A stretch of DNA of 22,806 nt from Clostridia bacterium. GTDB taxonomy: Bacteria; Bacillota_A; Clostridia; RUG12999. The translations under genes and the position numbers were made by a program. Under the pieces are notes generated by a model. It did not search any database and was not told where the DNA came from. It saw only the letters and a list, made by a program, of their open reading frames with translations. Location of the stretch: contig JAFYVD010000015.1 in the NCBI GenBank assembly GCA_017558425.1, forward strand, positions 1 to 22,806, given 5' to 3'. This document shows, in pieces, positions 1 through 8,192 of this stretch (position 1 is its first letter; every line of letters starts with the position of its first letter).

Positions 1-1271
1 CGAAAGGTGAATACAACATAAAAGATACTATAGCTGTTCTGACGGATGAACGCGGTCGTGAAATACCCGTCACAATGTCCTTTAAGTGGCCGGTTAAACG
101 TGCTGTGAAATGTTACAGCGAAAGACTTGCACCCGTTGAAACTATGGAAACAAAAGTTCGTATTATTGACTCGTTTTTCCCGGTGGCAAAAGGCGGAACA
201 TATTGTATCCCCGGTCCTTTTGGCGCCGGCAAAACAGTGCTTCAGCACACCACATCCAAAAATGCGGACGTTGATATAGTTATAATTGCCGCATGCGGTG
301 AGCGTGCCGGTGAGGTTGTTGAAACTCTGACCGAGTTCCCTGAACTGACCGACCCGAGAACAGGCCGTTCGCTTATGGAAAGAACAATTATCATTTGTAA
401 CACTTCTTCCATGCCGGTTGCATCACGTGAAGCTTCGGTTTACACTTCGGTAACTCTTGCTGAGTATTACCGTCAGATGGGGCTGAACGTACTTCTTCTG
501 GCGGACTCCACTTCCCGTTGGGCACAGGCACTCAGAGAAATGTCGGGTCGACTGGAAGAAATTCCCGGTGAAGAAGCTTTCCCGGCGTACCTCGAGTCTT
601 ATATTGCTGCTTTTTACGAAAGAGCAGGCTATGTTCGCCTGCCTGACGGCAGCACCGGTTCTGTTACAATTGGCGGAACAGTTTCTCCTGCGGGCGGTAA
701 CTTTGAAGAGCCTGTAACACAGGCTACACTTAAGGTTGTGGGTGCTTTTCACGGATTGTCCAGAGAACGCTCGGATGCAAGAAAATATCCTGCGATAGAC
801 CCGCTTATTTCCTGGTCTAAATACAACAGCGTTATTGACCGCAAAAAATCTGAATACTGCAAGGGTATTCTTTCGCACGGCAGTGAAATTGATTCTATGA
901 TGAAGGTTGTGGGCGAAGAAGGAACCACCCTTTCGGATTATATAACTTATCTCAAAGCAGAAATGCTTGATGCGGTATATCTCCAGCAAAACTCATTTGA
1001 TGCGATAGAGGCTAACTGCAGCACTTTGCGTCAGCGATATGTTACAGATAAACTTATCGGCATTTTGGGCAGTGAGTTTAATTTAAACAGTAAAGACGAT
1101 GCGCGTGTTTTCTTTAACCGTATGCGCCAAAGATTTATTGACTGGAACTATACAGAGTTTGAAAGCGAAGCTTTTAAAAAAGCTGAAGCTGAAATTGATG
1201 AACTTTACGGCGAAGGCGGCGGCATTGTGGGAAATATTGCCGAGAACTTGCTGAAGGATGGTGAAAGATAA
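1..1271 (+). CDS. ntpA: V/A-type ATP synthase subunit A (catalytic), C-terminal part
   Basis: Catalytic nucleotide-binding subunit of the V1/A1 headpiece. It hydrolyses or makes ATP at the A/B interface on the cytoplasmic face. The gene is cut by the left edge. The frame is open from base 3, before the first visible ATG at base 75, so about 422 codons of an expected 580-600 are present. A P-loop, GPFGAGKT, lies at about bases 210-240. It is followed by conserved stretches including [21 protein letters not shown] and [17 protein letters not shown], which are hallmarks of A-type catalytic subunits. The C-terminal helical domain is complete and ends in TAA. The stop overlaps the subunit B start by one base (TAATG), so translation is probably coupled. 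The family call is near certain. Confidence 0.96.
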   Translation, partial: KGEYNIKDTIAVLTDERGREIPVTMSFKWPVKRAVKCYSERLAPVETMETKVRIIDSFFPVAKGGTYCIPGPFGAGKTVLQHTTSKNADVDIVIIAACGERAGEVVETLTEFPELTDPRTGRSLMERTIIICNTSSMPVASREASVYTSVTLAEYYRQMGLNVLLLADSTSRWAQALREMSGRLEEIPGEEAFPAYLESYIAAFYERAGYVRLPDGSTGSVTIGGTVSPAGGNFEEPVTQATLKVVGAFHGLSRERSDARKYPAIDPLISWSKYNSVIDRKKSEYCKGILSHGSEIDSMMKVVGEEGTTLSDYITYLKAEMLDAVYLQQNSFDAIEANCSTLRQRYVTDKLIGILGSEFNLNSKDDARVFFNRMRQRFIDWNYTEFESEAFKKAEAEIDELYGEGGGIVGNIAENLLKDGER

Positions 1272-2578
1272 TGAATAAAGTTTACAACAGAATTGAATCC
1301 ATCACAGGTAACGTAATCACTGTAAAAGCAACCGGAGTAAGATATAACGAACTTGCGGAGATAACTACACGATTTGGTAAATCGCTTGCTCAGGTTAATA
1401 AAATCGAGGGCGATATTGTATCGCTGCAGGTGTTTGCAGGCGGCAAGGGTGTTTCTACAGGCGACGAGATTCGCTTTTTGGGTAGAGAAATGCGAGTGTC
1501 CTTCAGCGAAAATCTGTTGGGCAGAATTTTCAATGGTTCGGGCGAGCCGATAGACAATGGTCCGGCACTTACTGATAATATGAAGCCTATTGGCGGACCT
1601 TCGGTTAACCCAACCAAGCGTATTCTTGCAAATCGTATGATGAGAACCAACATCCCGATGATTGATATGTTCAATACTCTGGTTGTTTCTCAGAAGTTGC
1701 CTATTTTTTCAATTTCAGGTGAGCCCTACAACCAGCTTCTTGCGCGCATTGCAATGCAGGCGGAAGCTGATGTAATTGTTCTGGGCGGTATGGGACTTAA
1801 ATATGACGACTTCCTATATTTCAAGGATGAACTTTCAAAGGGTGGTGCGCTCAGCAAAACTGTTATGTTCGTTCATACAGCTTCCGACCCTACAGTTGAA
1901 TGTATGATGATACCCGATATGGTGCTGGCGGTTGCTGAACAGTTTGCTCTGCAGAATAAGGACGTATTGGTGCTTCTTACTGATATGACAAACTTTGCGG
2001 ACTCTATGAAGGAAATTGCCATCACACAGGAACAGGTTCCTTCCAACCGTGGTTATCCCGGAGACCTCTATTCTCAGCTTGCGGCACGTTATGAAAAAGC
2101 GGTTGACTTTGCGGATTCGGGTTCGGTTACGGTTCTGGCGGTTACAACAATGCCGGGCGATGACGTAACACATCCGGTTCCGGACAATACAGGCTATATC
2201 ACCGAGGGTCAGTATTATCTGAAGGGTGGAAGAATCGAGCCGTTTGGTTCTCTTTCGAGACTTAAACAAAACGTAAACGGAAAAACACGAAAAGACCATC
2301 GAGCACTTATGGATGCGATGATTCGTTTGTATTCTTCATATAAAGAAACTCTTGAAAAGAAAAACATGGGCTTTTCCATGAGCCGTTGGGACGAAAAGCT
2401 TTTGAAATATGGTGAGCTTTTTGAAGACAAGCTTATGGACCTGTCAGTTAACCTTTCGCTTGAAGAAGCACTTGATCTGGGATGGAAAATTCTGGCGGAT
2501 TGTTTCGGCAGAGATGAAACGGGAATCAAGTCAGACCTTATTGATGAATTCTGGCCCGAAGGGCAAGGGGGTCTGTAA
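1271..2578 (+). CDS. ntpB: V/A-type ATP synthase subunit B
   Basis: Non-catalytic subunit that alternates with A in the A3B3 hexamer. The 435 aa length is normal. The region matching the P-loop reads [14 protein letters not shown], without a GxxxxGKT motif, as expected for [25 protein letters not shown] and [25 protein letters not shown] stretches are strongly conserved family signatures. From memory, the run RTNIPMID, the GGMGL segment and the ending [12 protein letters not shown] track the chlamydial AtpB protein unusually closely; this needs an alignment. The ATG overlaps the stop of subunit A by one base, and subunit D follows after 2 bases. Confidence 0.96.
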   Translation: MNKVYNRIESITGNVITVKATGVRYNELAEITTRFGKSLAQVNKIEGDIVSLQVFAGGKGVSTGDEIRFLGREMRVSFSENLLGRIFNGSGEPIDNGPALTDNMKPIGGPSVNPTKRILANRMMRTNIPMIDMFNTLVVSQKLPIFSISGEPYNQLLARIAMQAEADVIVLGGMGLKYDDFLYFKDELSKGGALSKTVMFVHTASDPTVECMMIPDMVLAVAEQFALQNKDVLVLLTDMTNFADSMKEIAITQEQVPSNRGYPGDLYSQLAARYEKAVDFADSGSVTVLAVTTMPGDDVTHPVPDNTGYITEGQYYLKGGRIEPFGSLSRLKQNVNGKTRKDHRALMDAMIRLYSSYKETLEKKNMGFSMSRWDEKLLKYGELFEDKLMDLSVNLSLEEALDLGWKILADCFGRDETGIKSDLIDEFWPEGQGGL

Positions 2579-2580
2579 TT

Positions 2581-3204
2581 TTGGCAAAAATCAAATTAAC
2601 CAAAAATGAGTTAAAGGTACAAAAGGACGCTCTTAAAATGTACCGCAGATATTTGCCTACTCTGACACTAAAAAAACAACAGCTTCAGGCGGAAATCCGC
2701 ACTATCGAAGCCAAAGCGGATGCTGTTAGAAAAGAAAAAGAAAAGCTGGAAAACGGTTTTGGTGCGTGGATTGCCGTTTTTGCCGAAAGTAATGCTTTCC
2801 CCGACGGAATAATACGGGTGAGCAATATCAAAAAAGGAAGAGGAAACATTGCCGGTGTTGATATTCCCACCTTTGAGGGAGCAGACTTTTCCAGAGGCGA
2901 TTATGATTTGTATACCACGCCGCTTTGGGTGGACATTGCTGCTAACCATATGGAAAAAGCGATAATGTTTGATTTGGAAGCAGAAGTGTTGGACGAGCAG
3001 GTAAGACTGCTGGAAGCAGAGCTTCTTGCAACCTCTCAGAGGGTTAACCTTTTTGAAAAGGTGAAAATTCCCGAAACAGAGGAAAATATTAAAAAGATAT
3101 CCATTTATATGGCAGACCAACAGGTCAGCGCCGTTGTGCGTTCTAAAATCTCCAAACGCAAAATTGCGCTTCGTAATGCCGATAATGAAAGGCAGGTTAA
3201 TTAA
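2581..3204 (+). CDS. ntpD: V/A-type ATP synthase subunit D (central stalk), TTG start
   Basis: Coiled-coil central rotor shaft that links the A3B3 head to the membrane ring. At 207 aa it has the usual length. Long N- and C-terminal helices rich in K, E and L flank a central globular insert (about residues 75-120, with an IAGVDIP motif). The opening IKLTKNELKVQKDAL, the YLPTL.LKK stretch and RVNLFEKVKIPE near residue 155 are typical of subunit D and resemble chlamydial AtpD. The chosen start is TTG. An AAGGGGG at 2565-2571 lies 9 bases upstream and spans the end of subunit B. No ATG occurs before Met20, which would remove conserved sequence. Confidence 0.94.
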   Translation: MAKIKLTKNELKVQKDALKMYRRYLPTLTLKKQQLQAEIRTIEAKADAVRKEKEKLENGFGAWIAVFAESNAFPDGIIRVSNIKKGRGNIAGVDIPTFEGADFSRGDYDLYTTPLWVDIAANHMEKAIMFDLEAEVLDEQVRLLEAELLATSQRVNLFEKVKIPETEENIKKISIYMADQQVSAVVRSKISKRKIALRNADNERQVN

Positions 3205-3206
3205 TT

Positions 3207-5099
3207 ATGATCGTGCCTATGAAAAAAGTTTCTCTCATTACGATGGGAGAGAAAAAGAATGAAACACTAAAAATACTTCGTAAAGCAGGAACTGTTCATA
3301 TTGAAATAACAGAAGGATATGGAGAAAGGCTAGAAGAACTTTCCGGACAGATTGCCCTGCTTGAAAGTGCGATTTTTTCGGTTGGTAAACCGAAAGATGC
3401 GCAGCAAAAAAATATTAACACCGATGAGGCGTTGGCTTTTGCGGCTGAAATTTATGCTTTAGCTGAAGAGAAAAAGCAATGTACCGCAGAAAGAGCGGCA
3501 CTTGAGGTTGAGCTTGAACGGCTGAAAGGATGGGGAGAAATTGACCCGGAAATCATTGCCGAGCTTGCGGCAAAAGGTGCAGGACTTGAATTTTTTGAAA
3601 TGCCGAAAAATGAGTATGAGGCGCTTGGAGAAAAGGTTAAAACAGTACATCTCAGCTCAAACAAAACTTCAATAAAATTCTTGCTTGCGGAATCGGATGA
3701 TACCGATTTGAGTAAATATCGGCTGACCATTCCTAAAATGTCTACTTCTGATATGAGAGCGAAAGTTGCAGAGCTTACAAAACGTATCGCTGAGACGGAT
3801 GAAAAAACGGCTTCTTACGCCATATACGCAGAAGCTTTCAAGAAAGCAATAAAAGCGGTAGAAAAAGAAGTTGAGTTTGAAACCTACTCAACGGGGATGA
3901 CAGCAGAAAACATTTCGGAAGAAGGCGAAAGAGCAGTCAGCATCGCTTATTTCAAAGGATATATTGAAGAAGAAAATCTGGAAAAGCTTAAAGCTGCTGC
4001 AACAGAAAACGCATGGGGGCTTCTTGTGGAAGACCCAACGGAGGAGGATAACGTACCAACCAAACTTAAAAATAATAAGTTTGTAAGCCTGATATATCCG
4101 TTGACCGATTTTCTGGGCACAGTTCCCGGATATTTCGAATATGATATTTCTGCTTGGTTTTTGGCATTTATATTAATATTCTTCGGAATTATTTTCGGAG
4201 ATGGCGGATACGGACTTTTGATTTGCGCTGTTGCGGCGATTCCGATAGGAAAGTCGCTTGTGGCGAAAAAAGAGGTTGTACCGGCATTCTGGCTTGTTGG
4301 GCTTTTCGGGCTTTCGACCGTTTTGTGGGGAACACTGACCTGCACTTGGTTTGGCCTTGCTCCCGAGCAGCTTCCGACTTGGCTGAAAGCATTGTCAATA
4401 CCTGTAATTTCAAATGTTTACGCCGATAAAATATGGCAGTTGCCATGGACTGTGGCGGGCGTAGGACTTACAACGGCACAAAATCTGCAGATTTTCTGTT
4501 TTTCACTGGCTCTTGTTCAGCTTACCGTTGCACATATCAAAGGTGCGGCACGCAACAGGAAATCACTCAAAATGCTAGGTGATATAGGTTCAATTTTGCA
4601 GCTTGTGGGCATTTACTATCTGGTTCTGAGCCTTGTTGTAAACCCGGAAGTTTTCAGCTTCGGGCTGGTGATAAGCGGCATCCCGGTGGGCACGGTTGCC
4701 ATCACGCTTATAGCGGTAGGATTTGTGATGAGCTTCATATTTGCAAATTATGAAGGTAGTGTTATTAAATCTATACTTGCAAGTCTTACTAACATAGTAT
4801 CTGTGCTTCTTGGCGTGGTGAATGTGTTCTCGGACATTGTATCGTATATCAGACTTTGGGCCGTTGGACTTGCGGGTGCGGCAATATCCGCAACCGTAAA
4901 TGAACTTGCAGGGCCGTTGCTCGGAAACTTTTTGTTTATGATAATCGCCATTGTTCTTTTGGTGTTTGGTCATGGACTTAATATGATATTAAACATTCTG
5001 TCTGTTATTGTTCACGGAATCAGACTTAACACACTGGAATTCTCCTCGCATCTTGATATGTCGTGGAGCGGACACAAATTCAAACCTTTTGAAGAATAA
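3207..5099 (+). CDS. ntpI: V/A-type ATP synthase subunit I (a-type stator)
   Basis: Membrane stator that forms the ion half-channels against the c-ring. The 630 aa length is normal. The N-terminal half (about 1-310) is soluble, charged and partly coiled coil. The C-terminal half has about seven to eight hydrophobic segments from residue 315 onward. The essential arginine of this family is Arg549 in SYIRLWAVGLAGA, codon AGA at 4851-4853. GDGGYGL near residue 335 is also conserved. It starts 2 bases after the stop of D; ATG at 3207 is kept because the N-terminal MIVPMKKVSL pattern is typical, although ATG at 3219 is possible. Subunit K follows after 23 bases. Confidence 0.94.
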   Translation: MIVPMKKVSLITMGEKKNETLKILRKAGTVHIEITEGYGERLEELSGQIALLESAIFSVGKPKDAQQKNINTDEALAFAAEIYALAEEKKQCTAERAALEVELERLKGWGEIDPEIIAELAAKGAGLEFFEMPKNEYEALGEKVKTVHLSSNKTSIKFLLAESDDTDLSKYRLTIPKMSTSDMRAKVAELTKRIAETDEKTASYAIYAEAFKKAIKAVEKEVEFETYSTGMTAENISEEGERAVSIAYFKGYIEEENLEKLKAAATENAWGLLVEDPTEEDNVPTKLKNNKFVSLIYPLTDFLGTVPGYFEYDISAWFLAFILIFFGIIFGDGGYGLLICAVAAIPIGKSLVAKKEVVPAFWLVGLFGLSTVLWGTLTCTWFGLAPEQLPTWLKALSIPVISNVYADKIWQLPWTVAGVGLTTAQNLQIFCFSLALVQLTVAHIKGAARNRKSLKMLGDIGSILQLVGIYYLVLSLVVNPEVFSFGLVISGIPVGTVAITLIAVGFVMSFIFANYEGSVIKSILASLTNIVSVLLGVVNVFSDIVSYIRLWAVGLAGAAISATVNELAGPLLGNFLFMIIAIVLLVFGHGLNMILNILSVIVHGIRLNTLEFSSHLDMSWSGHKFKPFEE

Positions 5100-5122
5100 A
5101 TTGATTGTAAAGGAGTATTATT

Positions 5123-5548
5123 ATGAACTTAGGATTTTTAGGAACAGCATTATGTATGGGCATTGCCGCAATTGGCTCTGCTATTGGTATCGGTATTGCA
5201 GGACAGGCGTCAATCGGTGCGTGGAAAAAGTGTTATATGAGCAATAAAGCGGCACCATTTATACTTACAGTATTTGCCGGCGCACCTCTTACTCAGACAA
5301 TTTACGGCTTCCTTCTTATGCAGCAGATGAAATCTGCAACTGCAGACCCTGCGTTCTTGCTTGGTCTGGGAATTGCGTCGGGCGTAGCAATGGCGTTTTC
5401 TGCTGTATATCAGGGTATGGCAGGTGCAGCAGGCGCAGATGCACTGGCTGAAACAGGCAAAGGTTTCTCTCAGTACATCACGGTTGTCGGCCTTTGTGAA
5501 ACAGTTGCACTTTTCGCACTTGTATTCAGTATGGTTGCACTGGGATAA
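5123..5548 (+). CDS. ntpK: V/A-type ATP synthase subunit K (proteolipid c-ring)
   Basis: Rotor-ring proteolipid that carries the transported ion. The 141 aa form four hydrophobic helices, a tandem duplication of the two-helix c subunit. The only membrane carboxylate is Glu126 in GLCETVAL, at the end of the second pair. Thr57-Gln58 (APLTQTIYGF) and Gln97 (AVYQGMAG) line up with the side-chain sodium ligands known in Enterococcus hirae NtpK (Thr64, Gln65, Gln110, Glu139), so Na+ is the likely coupling ion. An AAAGGAG site precedes the ATG. It is the last gene of the operon; a strong hairpin terminator follows within 20 bases. No C, E, F or G subunit lies downstream; some may precede subunit A outside the window. 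Confidence 0.95.
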   Translation: MNLGFLGTALCMGIAAIGSAIGIGIAGQASIGAWKKCYMSNKAAPFILTVFAGAPLTQTIYGFLLMQQMKSATADPAFLLGLGIASGVAMAFSAVYQGMAGAAGADALAETGKGFSQYITVVGLCETVALFALVFSMVALG

Positions 5549-5564
5549 TAATTAAAAAAGTTAT

Positions 5565-5608
5565 AAAAAAGAGATAATTTTACTTTTTGAGTAAAATTAT
5601 CTCTTTTT
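5565..5608. terminator. Bidirectional intrinsic terminator between ntpK and the lipoprotein gene
   Basis: A perfect 14-bp inverted repeat (5571-5584 with 5590-5603) encloses a 5-base loop. It is flanked by an A-run on the left and a T-run on the right. It therefore reads as hairpin plus U-tract on both strands and can end both the rightward ATPase operon and the leftward lipoprotein gene, whose stop is at 5622. The stem is AT-rich but long. Confidence 0.9.
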
Positions 5609-5621
5609 ATTATTCGATAAA

Positions 5622-6203
5622 TTATTCTTTGTTTTTGAATTCTTCCATTAAATCATAGGGGGTAAAGTCAAAGAACTTGTTTTCGGAAAGATCCATTTTG
5701 CCGTTCTCGAGAGAACGAACGGGGGAGAATATCTGGGAAAAATCCTCTTTTTTTGTCTCTATAAGCAGGTTGGGGACGATTTCGCTGATGTTTCCTTTGA
5801 TAAGTATCGGAACCCCGTCGCTGATGCTTATAAGCTGGTCTCCCGCTGTTTTGTCAAAAGTCTCGTCATATTTTAATGTTCTTACAGTTATTGTGACTTC
5901 GTTGCTTTGGGGGACTATACAATAGAGTTCGCCGCCTGCGTTTGAAGCGAATCTGTCCAGTGAAATATCTTTCAGAAAAGAAAGCTCGGTATAATATTCC
6001 TGTGTTTGCAGGTAGCTTACAATTTCATCAAATTCGGCATCCATATACCCAAGGTAAGCAACACCGCAAAGCTTGTCCTCGGTCACGAGGGTTTGCTTTA
6101 GTTCTTTGAGTTTTTCATCGTCGTATTCGGAACGGTCCGGGCGTTTACCGCAAGCAGAAAATAATAACAGAACTGCCAGGATTAAAACAAATATTTTTTT
6201 CAT
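5622..6203 (-). CDS. Predicted lipoprotein of unknown function
   Basis: A 193 aa protein whose family I do not recognise. Residues 1-17 form a lipoprotein signal peptide (MKK, then a hydrophobic core). The lipobox FSAC places the lipidated cysteine at residue 18, so the mature part would be anchored on the outer face of the membrane. The mature part is acidic, with no further membrane segment and one more cysteine, in the stretch LYCIV. Alternating beta-prone segments suggest a small globular domain, but no catalytic motif is visible. The ATG at 6203 is preceded by AAGGAGAGG about 8 bases upstream. The gene has its own near-consensus promoter and a terminator, so it is monocistronic. Confidence 0.75.
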   Translation of the reverse strand: MKKIFVLILAVLLLFSACGKRPDRSEYDDEKLKELKQTLVTEDKLCGVAYLGYMDAEFDEIVSYLQTQEYYTELSFLKDISLDRFASNAGGELYCIVPQSNEVTITVRTLKYDETFDKTAGDQLISISDGVPILIKGNISEIVPNLLIETKKEDFSQIFSPVRSLENGKMDLSENKFFDFTPYDLMEEFKNKE

Positions 6204-6246
6204 AAAAACTACCTCTCCTTAAGTGAAATACTACTTTAATGTCTTA

Positions 6247-6275
6247 ATTATATCACACAACAAATAAATCGTCAA
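6247..6275 (-). promoter_or_regulatory. Sigma-A-type promoter of the lipoprotein gene
   Basis: On the minus strand, TTGACG (6270-6275) and TATAAT (6247-6252) are separated by exactly 17 bp. This lies about 45 bp upstream of the lipoprotein start. The -35 box overlaps the T-rich tail of the pckG terminator. The match is very good, but it is a sequence prediction only. Confidence 0.75.
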
Positions 6276-6306
6276 CTAAAACAGCCCGATGCGTTGCATC
6301 GGGCTG
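6273..6306 (-). terminator. Intrinsic terminator of pckG
   Basis: An 11-bp GC-rich perfect stem (6282-6292 with 6296-6306) has a 3-base loop. On the minus strand it is followed by the T-rich tract TTTTAGTTG. It starts 17 bases after the pckG stop codon. Confidence 0.8.
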
Positions 6307-6322
6307 ATAACTTTTATGAATT

Positions 6323-8095
6323 TTATTTCATGCTGTTTTCAAGTTTTTCAAGCTGAGCTGTGATTTCTTTGGGAAGTCTGTCGCCAAACTGAGCGAAGAA
6401 TTCTTTCTGGTTAGCGATATCGTCAACCCAGTATTCTTTCTTAACGCTGAGGAGTTCGTCAACAACTTCGTCGGAAATGTCAAGACCTTCGAGGTTGAGG
6501 TCAGCTTTGTTGGGAACGTAACCGATAGCTGTTTCGTTAGCGTCAACTTTGCCTTCGCATCTGTCAATAATCCAGTTGAGAACGCGCATATTGTCGCCGA
6601 AACCGGGCCAGAGGAAGTTATCGTCATCGTCACGTCTGAACCAGTTAACGTGGAAGATTTTGGGAGCTTTGTCAGCATCCATTTTCTTACCCATTTCAAG
6701 CCAGTGACCGAAATAGTCAGCCATGTTGTAACCAACGAAGGGTTTCATAGCCATGGGGTCACGTCTTACAACGCCTACTGCACCTGCAGCTGCAGCTGTT
6801 GTTTCAGAAGCCATTGTAGCACCAACGAATACGCCGTGTTCCCAGTCTCTTGCCTGGTATACAAGCGGAGCTGTTTTAGCACGTCTGCCGCCGAATACGA
6901 TAGCAGAAATCGGCACACCCTGAGGATTTTCAAATTCTTTGGAAATGCAGGGGCAGTTGATAGCGGGAGCTGTGAATCTGGAGTTGGGGTTAGCAAGTTT
7001 GCCGCCCTCAGCTGTGAATTCTTTGCCGTTAACAACTTTACCTGTCCATTCAGTTGCGTTTTCGGGAGGATTCTTGTCGAGACCTTCCCACCAAACTGTC
7101 ATATCATCATTGTTGATAGCAACGTTTGTGAAGATTGTATTTTTCTTTGTGGATTCAAGAGCGTTGAAGTTTGTTTTTGCGTTTGTACCGGGAGCAACGC
7201 CGAAGAAACCTGCTTCGGGGTTGATAGCATAAAGCTTGCCGTCAGCGGGGTTAATTCTCAGCCAAGCGATATCGTCGCCAACTGTCCAAACCTTATATCC
7301 TTTGAGGATTTCGGGAGGAATGAGCATTGCAAGGTTTGTTTTACCGCAAGCACTGGGGAATGCAGCTGCAATGTATTTAACTTCGCCCTGAGGATTTTCA
7401 AGACCGAGGATAAGCATGTGCTCAGCCATCCAGCCTTCCTGTTTACCGAGGTAGGACGCAATTCTGAGAGCAAAACATTTTTTGCCGAGAAGAACATTAC
7501 CGCCGTAAGCGGAGTTGATGGACCAGATAGCGTTATCTTCGGGGAAGTGAACGATATATCTTTCGTCAGGATTTACGTCTTTTTTGGAGTGGAGACATTT
7601 AACGAAATCGCCGTCTTCACCGAGAGCTTCGATAACGGGAGTACCGATTCTTGTCATAATATCCATGTTTAATACAACGTAGATACTGTCTGTAAGCTCG
7701 ATACCGATTTTTGAGAAGGGTGAGCCAACGGGACCCATGGAATAGGGGATAACGTACATTGTTCTGCCCTTCATGGAACCGTCATAAAGTTTTTCGAGTT
7801 TTGCGTACATTTCTGCAGGAGCCATCCAGTTGTTGTTGGGGCCTGCATCTTCTTTTTTGGTTGTGCAGATGAATGTTCTGTCTTCTACACGAGCAACGTC
7901 GTTAACTGCTGTTCTGTGGTAATAGCAACCGGGAAGTTTTTCCTGATTGAGTTTAATCATTTCGCCTGTTGCAACAGCTTCTGCTCGGAGTGCTTCCAGC
8001 TGTTCTTCGCTGCCGTCAATCCAGACAACTTTGTCGGGTTTGGTCAAGGCTTTCATTTCTTCAAGCCATGTGAGGACCTTTTTGTTGTTTGTCAT
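6323..8095 (-). CDS. pckG: Phosphoenolpyruvate carboxykinase (GTP)
   Basis: Interconverts oxaloacetate plus GTP with PEP, CO2 and GDP (EC 4.1.1.32) in the cytoplasm. In anaerobes it can run in either direction. The 590 aa length fits the GTP-dependent family rather than the ATP-dependent one (about 530 aa). The diagnostic kinase-1 loop is FPSACGKTNLAML at residues 246-258, with the reactive cysteine at 250. GDDIAW at 273-278 is the kinase-2/metal motif, and SAYGGN at 195-200 and YSMGPVGSP near 118-126 are also family signatures. The ATG is preceded by AAAGGAGATATAA, an excellent ribosome binding site. It is transcribed from its own promoter and closed by its own hairpin. Confidence 0.96.
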   Translation of the reverse strand: MTNNKKVLTWLEEMKALTKPDKVVWIDGSEEQLEALRAEAVATGEMIKLNQEKLPGCYYHRTAVNDVARVEDRTFICTTKKEDAGPNNNWMAPAEMYAKLEKLYDGSMKGRTMYVIPYSMGPVGSPFSKIGIELTDSIYVVLNMDIMTRIGTPVIEALGEDGDFVKCLHSKKDVNPDERYIVHFPEDNAIWSINSAYGGNVLLGKKCFALRIASYLGKQEGWMAEHMLILGLENPQGEVKYIAAAFPSACGKTNLAMLIPPEILKGYKVWTVGDDIAWLRINPADGKLYAINPEAGFFGVAPGTNAKTNFNALESTKKNTIFTNVAINNDDMTVWWEGLDKNPPENATEWTGKVVNGKEFTAEGGKLANPNSRFTAPAINCPCISKEFENPQGVPISAIVFGGRRAKTAPLVYQARDWEHGVFVGATMASETTAAAAGAVGVVRRDPMAMKPFVGYNMADYFGHWLEMGKKMDADKAPKIFHVNWFRRDDDDNFLWPGFGDNMRVLNWIIDRCEGKVDANETAIGYVPNKADLNLEGLDISDEVVDELLSVKKEYWVDDIANQKEFFAQFGDRLPKEITAQLEKLENSMK

Positions 8096-8124
8096 GATGT
8101 TATATCTCCTTTACTTGTTTTAAC

Positions 8125-8177
8125 AAAAAAATTATTGCAATTTATATTATACCACAAGATACAATAAAATTGCAATA
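8125..8177 (-). terminator. Possible rsmA-operon terminator: inverted repeat plus T-run
   Basis: On the minus strand, TATTGCAATTT (8177 down to 8167) is repeated as its exact inverse complement at 8143 down to 8133. Seven T follow (8131-8125). The 23-base interval can add about four inner pairs. The hairpin starts 15 bases after the rsmA stop. The stem has only two GC pairs, so termination may be weak. The same bases contain the pckG promoter, so the repeat may instead, or also, be an operator. Confidence 0.5.
8146..8175 (-). promoter_or_regulatory. Sigma-A-type promoter of pckG
   Basis: TTGCAA (8170-8175) and TATAAT (8146-8151) on the minus strand are spaced by 18 bp, predicting a start near 8139. 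Two copies of the self-complementary octamer ATTGCAAT lie at 8169-8176 (over the -35 box) and 8134-8141 (over the start point), with centres 35 bp apart. Such an arrangement suits a repressor pair, but no regulator is identified. Confidence 0.65.
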
Positions 8178-8192
8178 GTTTTAGGAAAAATT

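Noticed and set aside
423..989. Open frame of 188 codons antisense to ntpA
   Set aside because: Shadow of the ATPase catalytic subunit, with no motif or ribosome site.
1271..2578. Missing P-loop in subunit B as a defect
   Set aside because: Non-catalytic B subunits of V/A-type ATPases normally lack the P-loop.
6650..7672. Long open frame (340 codons) on the plus strand, antisense to pckG
   Set aside because: It lies wholly within a clear PEP carboxykinase gene, has low-complexity Cys/Phe/Val-rich content and no ribosome site. The codon bias of the real gene leaves few stops on the other strand.
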